A stretch of 64,000 nt of DNA, taken from positions 275,214-339,213 of the forward strand of contig CAJNDS010002495.1 in NCBI GenBank assembly GCA_905221605.1, read 5' to 3'. This DNA comes from Symbiodinium natans. Taxonomy: Eukaryota > Sar > Dinophyceae > Suessiales > Symbiodiniaceae. Of the stretch, positions 36,113 to 47,680 are shown piece by piece. The translations under genes were made by a program, and so were the position numbers. Under the pieces are notes generated by a model. The model saw only the letters and a list, made by a program, of their open reading frames with translations. It did no database searches and had not been told where the DNA came from. The number at the start of each line of letters is the position of its first letter. Positions within the stretch are counted from its first letter, which is position 1.

Positions 36113-38975
36113 TCACCATCTGGCCTACGGCGGCAAAAGCTGGGTTTGATTGGCATGACGGCTCCATTGCACAAGCATGAGCGAAGATGCATGTCTCCGA
36201 TTCTTGAATCTCTGCAAAAACTTCGCATTGCAGCTGTTGTGCTCATGATGAACGGACCAAAGCCACCCCACCGGCAGACACTTGCTTAATGCACTGGCAG
36301 TAAGCTTGTTGGCATGACTTGGTGGGATTGGGCGCAATGGTGCTGTCAACCCCAAGTTGCACAAGGCTCGGGCTCACAGTTCAGCATGACGCATGTCGTG
36401 AACGGTGCTTTGTCACAGATGAACCCTTTTCGACCTGCGTAGAGCTTGAGCCAGCAGCTTAGAGATTTTGTTGAGATCGCACGTGTTTTCACGCATTTTG
36501 CAAGACACGTGCAGTTGTAGCTCCGAAAGCTCAGGCCGAAAGAGCCATGCCTACCAGACAAGGAGGCAGCGTCTGCAAGGATCTGTCAACAGAGGAATGA
36601 CAAGCAAGTGGATTCTTGTCGTCCAGGAGATGGGTCCTAGTATTTGCCGCATCTATCCAGAGCAGCTCGGCTCACTTATCAGCGCATGCCGCATGCCCTG
36701 TGTGTGCCACGTTTCACCGAAATCCTTAACCTATGGGTCATGTACGTCAATCGTTTCTGGAATTTACGAGTCAACTGATTGTCTAGAAATGTTCTCCATA
36801 AACTCCAGGTCTAGTCTCGACGACCTCGTCTGAAGCTCCCCTCAACCTTGGAAAGTGTCCTCAGATCCTGTGCACAAGACCCTAGTCAGCAGCCTGCTTC
36901 TTCTAACCCCTCTCGCACGCCTCCCTTGCAGCTGTTTGCATGTCCCGTTGGGAAATTCTGCTTCCTTCAAAACCCTTCTTGCAAGGCGCAATGTGAGCAC
37001 CGAGCAATTGCATAACAAGACGACAAGCCCTAACCCTTGCGAAGAGGCAGCCCCGCTCAAGCCTCTGCCCAAAGTCCGAGCCGTCGCGGTTGCCGTCCAA
37101 AGATGTTCACAATAGCGACTGCACCAACCAGGAACCGCTCAAACCCAGCCGTAGTTGATGGGGCCAGGTTTTTTTGTTCTGTTCGTTTGCTGTCAGCACG
37201 CACGTGCAATCCAAGGAGCAAAAAAGGGCGAGACTGGTACAAGTAGAATCTTATGTTTCATCCTTTACACTCCGCCCTTCTGCTGGGCTAAATACAGGAG
37301 CGACACGAGGCGAGGCCCTCCTGAGCACAAGCAGTTACAAGTGCAATTTGGTTCCGGCACCCGCAAACAGGAACTGGCATCCAAGTTTCAGGTCATTTTT
37401 GTGAGTGTAAGTGCGAACGTTCCATTGCAGCACCATTTTTTGTTGTGGGCTTCCCCATTGAGGGGCGATTTCTCGCAGTCAGCAAGGCCAGTTTCAAGAA
37501 AAGTCTGTGAAGAATAAGTATTCGGAATGTGCTGAGGCACCATCCCGAACAAAGTGCATCGAACGTTTCGGAAAATCCGAAAGGAAGCGTATGCCACGTT
37601 CCAGCTACAGTGTGTGCACTTATCCGTGCTTGCTTACGCCCAGCTTTACTTGCCAAGGTTCATGACGCAGGTTTCAGAGTTCCTTCCGGCAGCTTGGAGT
37701 CAAGAGAACTTGAGACGCGAAAAAGCCTTGCATTCGACAAAATTCGAACGCTACCAGGTACGAGAGTTCGCCCCGCTCCGGGCTGCAGTGCCAGAGGCTG
37801 CAAAGACGAAGGCGGGTTCCAGGGGATGCGTGTTTGCATCTGTTTGCACCTGTTTTACCCATGTTTTTTATGACCTCGCAGGCCTTCCGTTACTTGTTGG
37901 TTACGGGAAGGCCCGGGCTGACTCCTTCCTTGGGCATTTTGCGAAGCTACTCGTGTGAACGTGCTGGCATCGTACCATGCATGTACGTAACCTCTCGTAC
38001 GCCGTGCGAGGCTCCAAGAAGCAAGGAGCTCCCCTGGACATGAGTATCACTTGCAGCGGCAGAGCGCCGAGCGATGGGCTTTCTGGGCTGGGAGGTCGCG
38101 AAACGTCCGGTACAACGCCCTGGGCTACCCATACCGCTACGAAGTCACGGGATCCGTCTGGGATGGATGGCCCGAGTGGTGCTTCTCCTGGTGTCCCTCC
38201 TGCCGGCCGGATTGGGCTCCTCGGCCGGCATGATCGCACAGCACAACGTTTCACTTATGTCGCATGTGCTATTGTAAGTGTGATGTAAACTGAGGTGACA
38301 TCACCTCCCCGTGGCAAGCCATTTCGCCCCGATGAGTTTAAACCATCAAAGCCTCGACATCCTGCCTGAGAAGACCAGCAGCTGGAGATGCCGCTTCGTT
38401 CTCTGACATTGTCCCCTACTTTGGTGAGGAATGAAGCGAGAAGTGAAGTCTGACACGTGGTCATAGCGCAGGCGCTAAAGGTGACGATGGACCAGGAGGA
38501 GTTGCGCCGGCATCTCAAGGCCCCAGAGCTGGCAATGCGACATGATGCGACCTGTTGCTCTTGTCAAGAAAAACAACCGAGTATTTCAAGCATCGTGGGG
38601 TGCCACTTGCCAATGCCATGTCGACATACCTTCGAACCTTGGAGCTTGAAATCGGCGGAGATGTCTCCAGAGATGGTGCCCAACAAGGCTAAATTTGTTC
38701 ATCTAAGCGGTGAGTTTTGTCAACTTTTTCTTTGTCTTCCTCTTCTCTGACTCGCTCACCTCATGCCTAACATGCTACATTGCCCCCCCCCCTTCCACGA
38801 TCAGAACCTTTCACAGGCTTGACAAGTGTTGTAGACTGTTGCCGCCAGGTTCCATGTATTTTGACAGCCTTTATAAGTCGCTCCCATTTTGCACCACTGG
38901 ATGTGTTGACGTCTGTCTGTGTGTCGGCTTGGGTGTGTCTGTGCCCCGTTTGTCCGAGTATGTCTGGTGCTTGCA
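36113..38975. repeat. Segmental duplication, copy A (2.86 kb)
   Basis: Matches 49244-52107 at a constant offset of 13131 bp (13132 after a C10/C11 length difference). By eye about 20 substitutions in 2.86 kb, mostly transitions, about 99% identity. The match begins at TCACCATCTGGCC and stops sharply after GTCTGGTGC. No large ORF. The frame at 37554-37958 (134 codons, SVLAYAQLYLPRFMTQVSEF in other terms helical) is open in both copies, but conservation here only reflects recent duplication. Confidence 0.9.
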
Positions 38976-38984
38976 AATATGCCG

Positions 38985-39060
38985 AATGAATTCAATGTGT
39001 GGGTGTGGGTGTGGGCGTGGGCTTGGGTGCGTGGGCATGGGCATTGGTTTGGGCGCGTGC
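38985..39060. repeat. GTGGGT/GTGGGC-rich tract
   Basis: Short G-rich low-complexity sequence just right of duplication copy A. Confidence 0.6.
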
Positions 39061-39237
39061 GGGGTCTCTGCGAGATTTTCCAGAAAGGTGTGCAACAAGA
39101 GCTTGAGTGGTGCCAAACCCTATGTGGCATTTTGATTTAGTTATGGGCTGCGGATTTCGTGTAACTAAATGTGAAGGCCGTAGCGAGAACTGCAGAAGGC
39201 TTTGAACAAGACCGTTCGGGTGTTGTCAGATAACGTG

Positions 39238-39835
39238 TTTATTTGTTTGTTTGTTTGTTTGTTTGTTTGTTTGTTTGTTTGTTTGTTTGTTTGTTTGTTT
39301 GTGTTGTTTGTGTTGTTTGTGTTGTTTGTGTTGTTTGTGTTGTTTGTGTTGTTTGTGTTGTTTGTGTTGTTTGTGTTGTTTGTGTTGTTTGTGTTGTTTG
39401 TGTTGTTTGTGTTGTTTGTGTTGTTTGTGTTGTTTGTGTTGTTTGTGTTGTTTGTGTTTGCGTTGTTTGCGTTGTTTGCGTTGTTTGCGTTGTTTGCGTT
39501 GTTTGCGTTGTTTGCGTTGTTTGCGTTGTTTGCGTTGTTTGCGTTGTTTGCCTTGTTTGCGTTGTTGGCGTTGTTGGCGTTGTTGGCGTTGTTGGCGTTG
39601 TTTGTTTTGTCTTGTTTGTCGTGTTTGTCTGCTTTGCGTGTTTTGCGTGTTTTGCGTGTTTTGCGCGTTTTGCGCGTTTTGCGTGCTCTGCGTGTGGGTG
39701 GGTGGGTGGGTGGGTGGGTTGGGTGGGTGGGTGGGTGGGTGCGTGCGTGCGTGCGTGGTGCACGCGCGTGCGTGCGTGCGTGCGTGCGTTCGTGCGTGCG
39801 TGCGTGCGTGCGTGCGGGGTGCCCGAAACCATGTT
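39238..39835. repeat. Microsatellite mosaic
   Basis: In order: (GTTT)n, about 18 units of GTGTTGTTT, about 10 of GCGTTGTTT, 4 of GCGTTGTTG, GTGTTTTGC-like units, (GGGT)n and (GTGC)n. Each block looks derived from its neighbour by a small change. The long Val/Leu/Phe/Cys or Asn/Thr frames across it are artefacts. Confidence 0.9.
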
Positions 39836-39882
39836 TAGCTAGAAGTAATGTGTGGCTTTGACTCAGGGCACGGGATGTCGAC

Positions 39883-39921
39883 TTGTGTGTGTGTGTGTGC
39901 ATTAGTGTGTGTGTGTGTGTG
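39883..39921. repeat. (TG)n dinucleotide runs
   Basis: Two short TG runs separated by CATTAG. Confidence 0.8.
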
Positions 39922-40445
39922 ACCTTGGAGGAAGGCTTTTGGCACGGGTGGGTTTGCGAGATCCCTACGTGGGAACAGTGTCACAAAGCTGTTGAGTGGT
40001 GCCAAACCCCGTTTGCGGCAGTTGCAGACATGTGTACCGACTTGTGACTTGTGTTTGTGGTGAGATCCGCATAGCAAAAAAGCATGCGACAATGCCGCTC
40101 CTTGGTGCCAGAGCCCGTTCGCGGCATTTTGCGCCATTTTGATTTGTAGGCATGGTGTGCTGACTGGTGCGTGGGCCCTACAGAAAGGTGTGCAACAAGG
40201 CGGTTCGTTGAGTGGTGCCAAATACTCGTGTGCGGCATCTTGCGGCATTTTGATTTTTGGGCATGTTTTGCCGACTCATGCTTGGGCTGGCGAAGTGCCT
40301 CTGCAGAAAGGTGTGCAACAAGGCCATTTTTTGAGTGGTGCCAAAACTCTTGTGCGGTACTTTGCGGCATGTTGATTTCTGGGCATGGTGTGCCGAGCTC
40401 TTTTTTGTGGGCATGGGAGGGTGGCGAGATCCCTATGCAGAAACG

Positions 40446-41858
40446 CAGGTTGCATTTGCTGACATAGCGTTCAGCTGTTGTTGCTCGCGCCTGTATGCTC
40501 TGTCCAGGCCGAAGACACATCCATGTCATGTCATTTGTTTTAACAGACTCCAGCAGTGACAAATGTCAGCACATGAGCTTTTTAGTGTAAACTCGTTTCA
40601 ACCCCATAATGGGAACCTGCCGCAATGTTTGACTGGGATGCCCTCGAGGCCAGGGACGTTCTTCGGGGGGCAAGGACCAGCGTAAACAAGTTGCCGAGTT
40701 TGCTCTGTGCCGGCCCCAAACAATGGCTTTCACATTTTTGGGGTGCTTAAGAGGGAGTGGGGAGTGTAGGTACTTCGTTAGGATTCCGCAAGATTATCAT
40801 AGGGATCCACCCTGCGCTTCCACTGAAGCACCAGCAAGATTAGGGTCTTGGGATTGCGGGGAAAGGTTTAGGGTTTCGGTAGTAGGCATGCTCAGGGTGC
40901 GTGTTGTTTGCGTTTGTAAGATCGCTGTGCCATCGAAGGCACCTATAGCATCGCGACAGAGTCGGGCCCTCATTATGGCTCACAGTTCGTTCTGTCATGC
41001 TCTGTCTGTTCTAGGGAGGCTTCTAATGTTGCGGTTATGCAGGAGTATGGTTCGTCTTAACCATGTTGAATTGCTTGTGCCCTAAGGCATGAGCAAGAAC
41101 GCTGCCTCAGGGTCGTCTCGTGCTCGTAGGTTCAAGCTTTTATCTCCAAGGGGACTGCAAGATGTGCGTGGGCGTGTGTGCAGAAAAACGATGCGTCGCA
41201 AGCCATGCTCCTTTCTTGCCATGAGCGAGAACCCGTGGAGCACTGGAAGATCATGCTTTGTTTTTTTGTTGAGGCTTGACGCTGCTTGGTTGCGCTTTTC
41301 CTCAAGATTGAGGTAGTTGAAGAGAGCTGTGCAGGGCCAACCGTAGTGAAGAGGCATTGGGTAGTGATGCGGGACTGGTGCAACAGGCACGCAATGTCTG
41401 ATATGACTCACAATAGTTAACTGTTGGGCAGGCTGGTAAGTGTTGAGCGTTCATCATGTTCAGGTCACTTTTCAAGATCTGCGCCTACTTGGATCCTTGG
41501 CAAGCATTTTGCTTGGATGTTCACACCACGCTGGTGTTAACATGCTGCTTATTAGGCATTCTCAGCCGCTACGCGTACAGTTTTTTGTGCAACACACCGT
41601 TGCAGATTTCAGGAAAATTGGTGTCCCTGTCGGCGCCGGTACAGATGCACAGCCGAGCCGGCAACTGTGTTTGGTGCGCAGGCGGGACTTCTCTCCTTTT
41701 CTTACTCTCTTGTCTTTGACACGTGTTGATTCGCTGTGTTTTCATGATGACGCAAACTGCCCAAAGCACCTGTATGTTCGGAGCTGGCTGGAATGTACAA
41801 CGACCGACACATGTGGCAGCCGCAAACGAAAAGTTCCAGCTGTTTGGGTGGGCCTGGC
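40446..41858 (+). other. No recognisable feature
   Basis: About 1.4 kb without repeats or a convincing gene. An ATG-started frame at 40723-41085 (120 codons) has ordinary composition but nothing identifies it; splice-like TTTCAG and GTAAG motifs are frequent. Confidence 0.3.
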
Positions 41859-42950
41859 ATCGTTGGAGCCCGCGTAGCATGATGGTGCTTTTGAGGCCGT
41901 TGATGGTTCGGGTGCCACGGCAGATTTTTCCATGGACGCGGGGTGCCCAGATGCGATGTGCGTGACTGTGGCTTTGCTTTGCTTTGCTTTGCTCTGCTTT
42001 GATCTGCTGTGTTGCTGTAGTGGCTTGCTCCTGCATGATAAGACTCAGGACGGTCACAGTGTGACTTGCCATGCGCAGGCGCGATGTTGTTTGTTTCGTT
42101 GTCCACTTTTCTCCTTGTGATTTCGGATGACTCGCCTGAGCTTTCCCCATACTTCTGAAAACAGTATCCACTGCGTGTGTGATCTTAGCATCGTTGGAGC
42201 CTGCGTAGCATGATGGTGCTTTTAAGGCGGTTGATGGTTCGGGTACCACTGCAGATTGTTCCATGGAAGCGGGGTGCCCAGATGCGATGCGCGTGACTGT
42301 GGCTTTGCTTTGCTTTGCTGTGTTGCTGTAGTGGCTTTCTCCTGCATGATAAGACTCAGGACAGTCACAGTGTGACTTGCCATGCGCAGGCATGCTGTTG
42401 TTAGTTTCGTTGTCCACTTTTCTCCTTTGTGATTTGATTCGCCTGAGATTTCCGCATACTTCTGAGAACAGTATCCACTGCGTGTGTGAGCCTAGCATCG
42501 TTGGAGCCCGCGTAGCATGATGTTGCTTTTGAGGCGGTTGATGGTTCGAATGCCACTGCAGACTGTTGTTCCATGGCAGCGGGGTGCCCAGATGCGATGC
42601 GCGTGACTGTGGCTTTGCTTTGCTTTGCTTTGCTTGTGTGACTTGCCATGCGCAGGCGCGCTGTTGTTTGTTTCGTTGTCCACTTCTCTCCTTTGTGATT
42701 TCGGATGACTCGCCTCAGATTTCCCCATACCTCTGAAAACAGTATCCAGCTTAGTATCGTTGGAGCCTGGGCAGCATGATGGTGCTTTTGAGGCCGTTGA
42801 TGGTTCGGGTGCCACAGCAGACTGTTCCATGGAAGCGGGGTGCCCAGATACGATGTGCGTGACTGTGGCTTTGCCATGCTTTGCAGTGTTGCTGTAGCGG
42901 CTTGCTCCTGCACATGCATGATAAGGGCCTGCAGAGCGTATGCTGCATGT
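41859..42950. repeat. Tandem repeat of about 260-330 bp, four copies
   Basis: Units begin with CATCGTTGGAGCC(C/T)GCGTAGCAT at about 41859, 42190, 42496 and 42758. They include TTGATGGTTCGGGTGCCAC, a variable GCTTTGCTTTGC run and TTGCCATGCGCAGGC. Length differences come mainly from the GCTTT run and deletions between units. Confidence 0.85.
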
Positions 42951-43670
42951 TCCAGGCAGGCTGTGTCCGTTACATCGTCCACTGGTCTTGGTTTGAATTC
43001 AGATCAACCGCTTGCATTTTTTCCATTTTCTTGTGGAAGTCTGCCCGCATGTGTGGGCGAGCTTGGCACCCGTAGAATTTTGCATCCGTCATTGTGTTTG
43101 TGCCAGTGCAGACTCTGCCGTGGCTGTGGTTTCAAATCGTTTCGCCGAGTTTTTCTCATTATGCGGAAGGTGTAGGGAACGCCTGGGGAGAGTAACTTTT
43201 TTCACAATTGCTTGCATCCCTCATCCCCATAATCTGGGGGGTGCCCATTCTGATGTTTGCTTTTCGGTGCGGTAGCCACCCAGAAGGCATCAGGATATTG
43301 CTAGGCCGTCGTGCAACCAGCACTTCATTCGCTTGTGAGTTGAATGCTTTGTAGAGGCACAGCCCGCAGAGTCGAGCATGGACCGAGCAGCAGGCCCCGA
43401 AGATTTCCAACGACATTTCATGATGGCCTACAGCAGTCCTGCCAGGCGAAATCAGTTCTGAAGTTATTCAGCAGTGCCATCTGGGCGTCCGTGTCTTAGT
43501 TCGTAGGTCCACCTTGCGCAGCAGTGACGCAGCACACACACATATCTAAATCCTGTTGTCTTATTTGCAGCAGTGCTGTGCGGGTTTTGTTTGTTTGTTC
43601 GTTTGTTGATGTCAAGCAGGCTCAAGCATTGTCTCAGCACATGAGCCTGTGTTTTTCAATGCTTGCCATG
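42951..43670 (+). other. No recognisable feature
   Basis: Short frames only. A GTTT run at 43589-43608 is the only simple repeat. Confidence 0.3.
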
Positions 43671-43683
43671 GTTTGACTGTCGC

Positions 43684-43879
43684 GTGTTGTGCGTGCAATT
43701 TTCTACCGAGGACATCCTCGTCATCAAAAAGGATTTTCACTATGGCCACTTCACTTTGGTTTTGTCCCAGCGCGTGGCCAAGACGCTGAAAACAACTTGC
43801 TTGCGGAGCCACGAAATGATGACAGAGCTTGCGGTCAGGCCTCGGGCAGCCCCAGATGATGCTGACGAGGCGTTGGTCA
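43684..43879 (+). CDS. Candidate exon of an unidentified split gene
   Basis: An open, polar stretch reading TEDILVIKKDFHYGHFTL and later MTELAVRPRAAPDDADEAL, followed immediately by a GT donor-like site (AAAGTGTGCG). The composition is protein-like, and the stop in this frame comes only after the donor. The antisense frame is also open, so strand is not certain. No family recognised. Confidence 0.3.
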
Positions 43880-44119
43880 AAGTGTGCGTTTGTTCCTAAC
43901 TAACACACACGCAATGCTGCAAAGTCCGTTCGCAGGGTGCTTGGGTCATCCCAGTGCTTGAATGCCGAGAGGACGCAGGGACCCCGGCATGCACATCAAC
44001 GCGCAATCAAGCCTGGCACGAGCCACAACCTGTTTTAGGAGGATGAGATGACTTTGCGCGACCTCGTGGTTGTACCGCCTGGTCGGTGCATTGGCACGCT
44101 CGATGACAAAGGAACCACC

Positions 44120-44182
44120 CGAGAGAGAGAGAAAGAGAGAGCGATTCCTCATGCTCCGAGAAAGAAAGGGAGAGAGAGATGC
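44120..44182. repeat. GA-rich low-complexity tract
   Basis: GAGAGAGAGAAAGAGAGAG and AAAGAAAGGGAGAGAGAGA segments separated by a short unique sequence. Confidence 0.75.
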
Positions 44183-44203
44183 AGAAAGTAGGGCAGACGC
44201 CCA

Positions 44204-44497
44204 TTGATTGCATTACCTCTGGCAGACACTTTCGACCGCCATGATTCCTTCAGCGTCGAGCTTCTGCTCATGCCGGGGGAGGTCCGGCGCAGGTTCGACA
44301 GCAATGCAGCGTCGCAGGCACGGCGACCAATTGTCCCCAGTAGGGCAAAGAATCCCATGGCTCGGATTTGCAAGGCTCTTGACCACCTTTACTCCATGAA
44401 TCCGCTCTGGAGCAGGGGCCCTGCTTACTCATTTGTCAATCAAGTTTGCCGCGTGCCAGCTCATGTGTGTCACGGCTTGCAGGCAGCGCTGCGCTGA
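44204..44497 (+). CDS. Candidate exon or small ORF, unknown
   Basis: 97 codons from GTG or an upstream junction, ending at a TGA. It reads DTFDRHDSFSVELLLMPGEV and later ARICKALDHLYSMNPLWS, with balanced composition typical of a globular protein. It could be the last exon of the gene containing 43684-43879. Nothing identifies a family. Confidence 0.3.
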   Translation: MIALPLADTFDRHDSFSVELLLMPGEVRRRFDSNAASQARRPIVPSRAKNPMARICKALDHLYSMNPLWSRGPAYSFVNQVCRVPAHVCHGLQAALR

Positions 44498-46095
44498 CGC
44501 ATGCGGTCACCAGATTTGGGTGCCCCTGCTTTCAGCAATGCCAGCAGCGTGAGCCTAAGTGAGTTTTTTTTCGGAAGTTTGTGGTGGGTTTAGCGTGGGG
44601 TCGGAACAAATGAGCGAGTGTGAGCGCGAAGGCGCCCTTCTCCCTCGACCATGCTGTAACGCCGTGCCCACCTTTCCGACTTCGCGAAACTGTCCATGAC
44701 ACCTTCTACTTCGCTTTATTGAGCTAACGTGGTGCTATTCCCCATGACTCCTGTTTACTAGTATTCCGTGCATGTGCATAGCACTCCTCATTCTCCGACG
44801 CAGATTGCGCAGCACTCGAAGGACAGCACATCGCTTCAACCCCCGCCGTCTATTTCTAGCAAGGTCCGACCTTGATGCAAGCGGTTCTGATGTGCCAGGA
44901 CCCTCTTGATAAACGTGATTGCAGAACGCCACCCGTGAAAATCCCACAGCTGAAATGCCAGATACTGCCATTTGAGAAACCTTTGGGGCGAGAGCGGCAT
45001 GGACTGTTTAGCCCTGATGAATTCCAGCCTCTCTGCTTTGCAAGCGTACCTTGTCTAAGGAATCACACTAAAGCAAAGCTAGGCTGAGTTTGAAAAATGT
45101 TGTTTTATCGTAGCGTTATAGATCGCAGTCTGACTGAGTGCCCGTTCTGTGAAACCCGTGTGCTGAGCTCCATGGACCTGGATCGATCACGGTTCTGTGA
45201 GCGTGTGAATATGCCGTCAACAACGGGTCAAAAGACAGTTCGACCGAGTATGCACACGGGGTATCTTTGAAGGGGGTCACGCGGGGATCTTGAGTTGTAG
45301 ATCGCGGTTTGCATTAGCGCGTGTTCGTACGTATGTTTATCTCGCTGTTCTGGAGAGCTCCGCGGAGGCCTCCGTGAGCGCATGTTGCTCCGAATATGCC
45401 GTTCGTAATTACATCTTTTCTTTCTCGATCGCGTGTTTTGAATAGCTCTTTGAGGTCTAGATCGTGATCTCTTCGAGTGCGTGTCTCCTCAACATTTGAT
45501 CGTGGTCAGTTTGAGTGCGTTCTCGTGCGTTTTCCTTGTTGCGTTAAGAATATCCACCAGTTGACGTCTCCGTGAGCGCATGTGGCTCCAACTTTCTTTC
45601 AATCACGTGTTGTGGATTGCTCTTGAAGTCTAGACTGCGATCACCGCAGAGTCAGGGAAGACGCACCAATCGGCAAAACAGCCGTGCAGCAACCAAAGAT
45701 GCAAGAACAAGCAAAGCAATGGCACAGCGTGTGGCAGGCTGTGGCGCTGTTTAGCGTGAAGGACAGACGGAAAAGAAGAGGAACTATTAGCGTGAATCCA
45801 GGCTGGCTTTCGTTGTCCTCAGCTTTGCCCCTCAAGTCACGACAGTTTCCCGCCCATGCAGACACGGCATCGAGTTGCTGCGAGGTCGAGTGAAGCCTAA
45901 CAGCCGTTGCAAGACACAAGGTGTTACCTGTTTGCCCTCAGTCAAACGCGTGCTTCGTAGCCGCCAATCCCTTGGTTGTTCAAGCCGCATTTGTTAGCAG
46001 AGTGAAGACGTTTTTGCGGAGCTCCATACCCAACTTGCATCGTCAGTTTTTCATGAACAGAGAAAGTGCTGGTGCCCATCTCTTTGCCGGAGATG
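44498..46095 (+). other. Mostly featureless; weak GATCGCG-type repetition at 45110-45620
   Basis: Between 45110 and 45620 the phrases TAGATCG(C/T)G, GAGTGCGTGT and CTCCGTGAGCGCATGT recur irregularly, suggesting an old degenerate repeat. No gene, RNA or mobile element was recognised in the rest. Confidence 0.35.
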
Positions 46096-46127
46096 TCATC
46101 TCTCTCTCTCTCTCTCTCTCTGTCTGT
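46096..46127. repeat. (CT)n microsatellite
   Basis: CTCTCTCTCTCTCTCTCTCT followed by CTGTCTGTC. Confidence 0.85.
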
Positions 46128-46856
46128 CTTTTTTCGCAAGTTCGTTTTCAACTGGTGTGGCTGCCTCGATGATGTGCTTGCCCCAGGTTGCCGGATGTCA
46201 GGGCCACAATGGGGATGTCGTGGGCTCGGAGTGTGAGCGCCACGCAAACGACCTGAATGAACGTCTCAGAACGTTTTGGTTTTGGTTGGAGTGGATTGTC
46301 TCATCTTGTGCATGCTTCTACTGTCAGGGCCCATGCTTGGCTCTCGAGTCATGTACCCTCGGCATTTGGAGATTTCTGCAGCAGCAAGCTGGCGACAGCA
46401 GAGGAATAGTTCAAACCAAGACGATGCTGGTTGCTTCAGTGGCGTTGTTTTTCCCAAACAGCCGGCTCTGAAAGCACAGTCTCTCATCTGCATGGGTTCT
46501 TCACTTGACGGGCTTTGAAAGTCCGGTTGCGGTGTGGGAGAAAACATGAAGATGGAGCGGATGGAGCAGCATGGAAGAAAAGGAGCCGGAGAGCAAGATC
46601 CACGGAGAGATCACCTGAAAACGAAGTTCCGAGAGGGGGCTTTCGGGAAGAAAATGAGCCCAGAACCTTTTTTCAGTTTGACTCGGCGCAGGCCTGTACC
46701 CCACCTCGAAACTCGATACTTTCGAGAAGACTTACTCTGCAGCGCACAGGAAAGACTGACAGAAACGTTCTCCATTCCCACCTCTCGAACTCTCAAGCCC
46801 TCCAGCCCCTTGGGGCGGCCCCCTTTGGGGGTCATACGCCTAGCAAGCAAGCAAGA

Positions 46857-46948
46857 AGGAGAGAGAGGGCGAGAGAGTGAGAGCGCTAGAGAGTGAGAGA
46901 GTCACAGAGTGGAGAGTGAGACAGCGAGAGAGCGAGCGAGTGAGAGAG
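46857..46948. repeat. GA-rich degenerate tract
   Basis: GAGAGAGGGCGAGAGAGTGA-like units over about 90 bp. Confidence 0.75.
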
Positions 46949-47109
46949 GTATCTTTTTCCGGGTCTTGTCCTAGGTTCGGCCCCCAACATACACTAAGAG
47001 TCTCCTTAAGGCCAACTGAAAGGCGACAGCATTTCATACATCGGGTTTCGGGTCAAAGAGCTTTCGGGCCATGCCTCTGTATAACCACGATCCTTATGTC
47101 GGGGGCCTA

Positions 47110-47680
47110 TCCCCATCAGGTTGCGCCAAGTCCCGGGCACGCACTTCCTCACAACAGGTTCTACGAGGTTTCGCCAGACAACATCGCACAGCCATGTTTC
47201 GTCAGGCAACGCTGCGCGACACCAGGTTTCGCAAGGCGCAACTCCTCGATGCCTGGTTTCGTCGGATTTCTCCAGACAACATGGTACGACACCAGGTTTC
47301 GCAAAGGTTTCGCCTGGAAACCGTTCACAACACCAGGTTGGAATCCAAGGAGTGTTCTCATCCAGTTTTCGCCGAAGAGTCCCTTTTTTCCTTTCACGAT
47401 GCGTTGGAACAACCAAACAGAGCTCTCGTGAAACCTGGCTCTGTGAACCCTTCCTCGGCAAAATGGGGTGAAAACCTGGTGTTTTGAGTGGTTCCGTGCG
47501 AAAGCTGGTGCCCGGTTTCCTGGCAAAGTATAACTTGGGCTCGTGAACTGCTTCCTTGCAAAACTCACCTGGTGCAGTCAACTGTTTCAGGGCGAAGCCA
47601 ACCTGGCGTCGTGCGATGTTACCTGGCGAAACCTGATGTCGCAGTGCCTAGAGCGCTTTCCTTGTGAAAACCGGTATCGT
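47110..47680. repeat. Degenerate CCAGGTTTCG repeat
   Basis: The phrase (A)CACCAGGTTTCGC(A/C)A(A/G)GC and near variants recur about every 30-60 bp (for example near 47219, 47291 and 47322), mixed with CCTGGCGAAAC in the same region. The units are too diverged to fix a period. Confidence 0.6.

Larger units (their letters stand above)
39083..40445. repeat. Degenerate tandem repeat of about 95-130 bp, interrupted by microsatellites
   Basis: Units share AGAAAGGTGTGCAACAAG, TTGAGTGGTGCCAAA and GCGGCATTTTGATTT. They occur near 39083, 39970, 40087, 40181 and 40310. The first is separated from the others by the microsatellite block. No coding role. Confidence 0.75.

Noticed and set aside
39165..39902. 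Long frames on both strands rich in Val/Leu/Phe/Cys or Asn/Thr/Ala
   Set aside because: They are translations of the microsatellite mosaic; every frame is open because the repeats lack stop codons.
39083..40445. CRISPR array
   Set aside because: Units are about 95-130 bp, diverged and without regular spacers, in a eukaryotic context.
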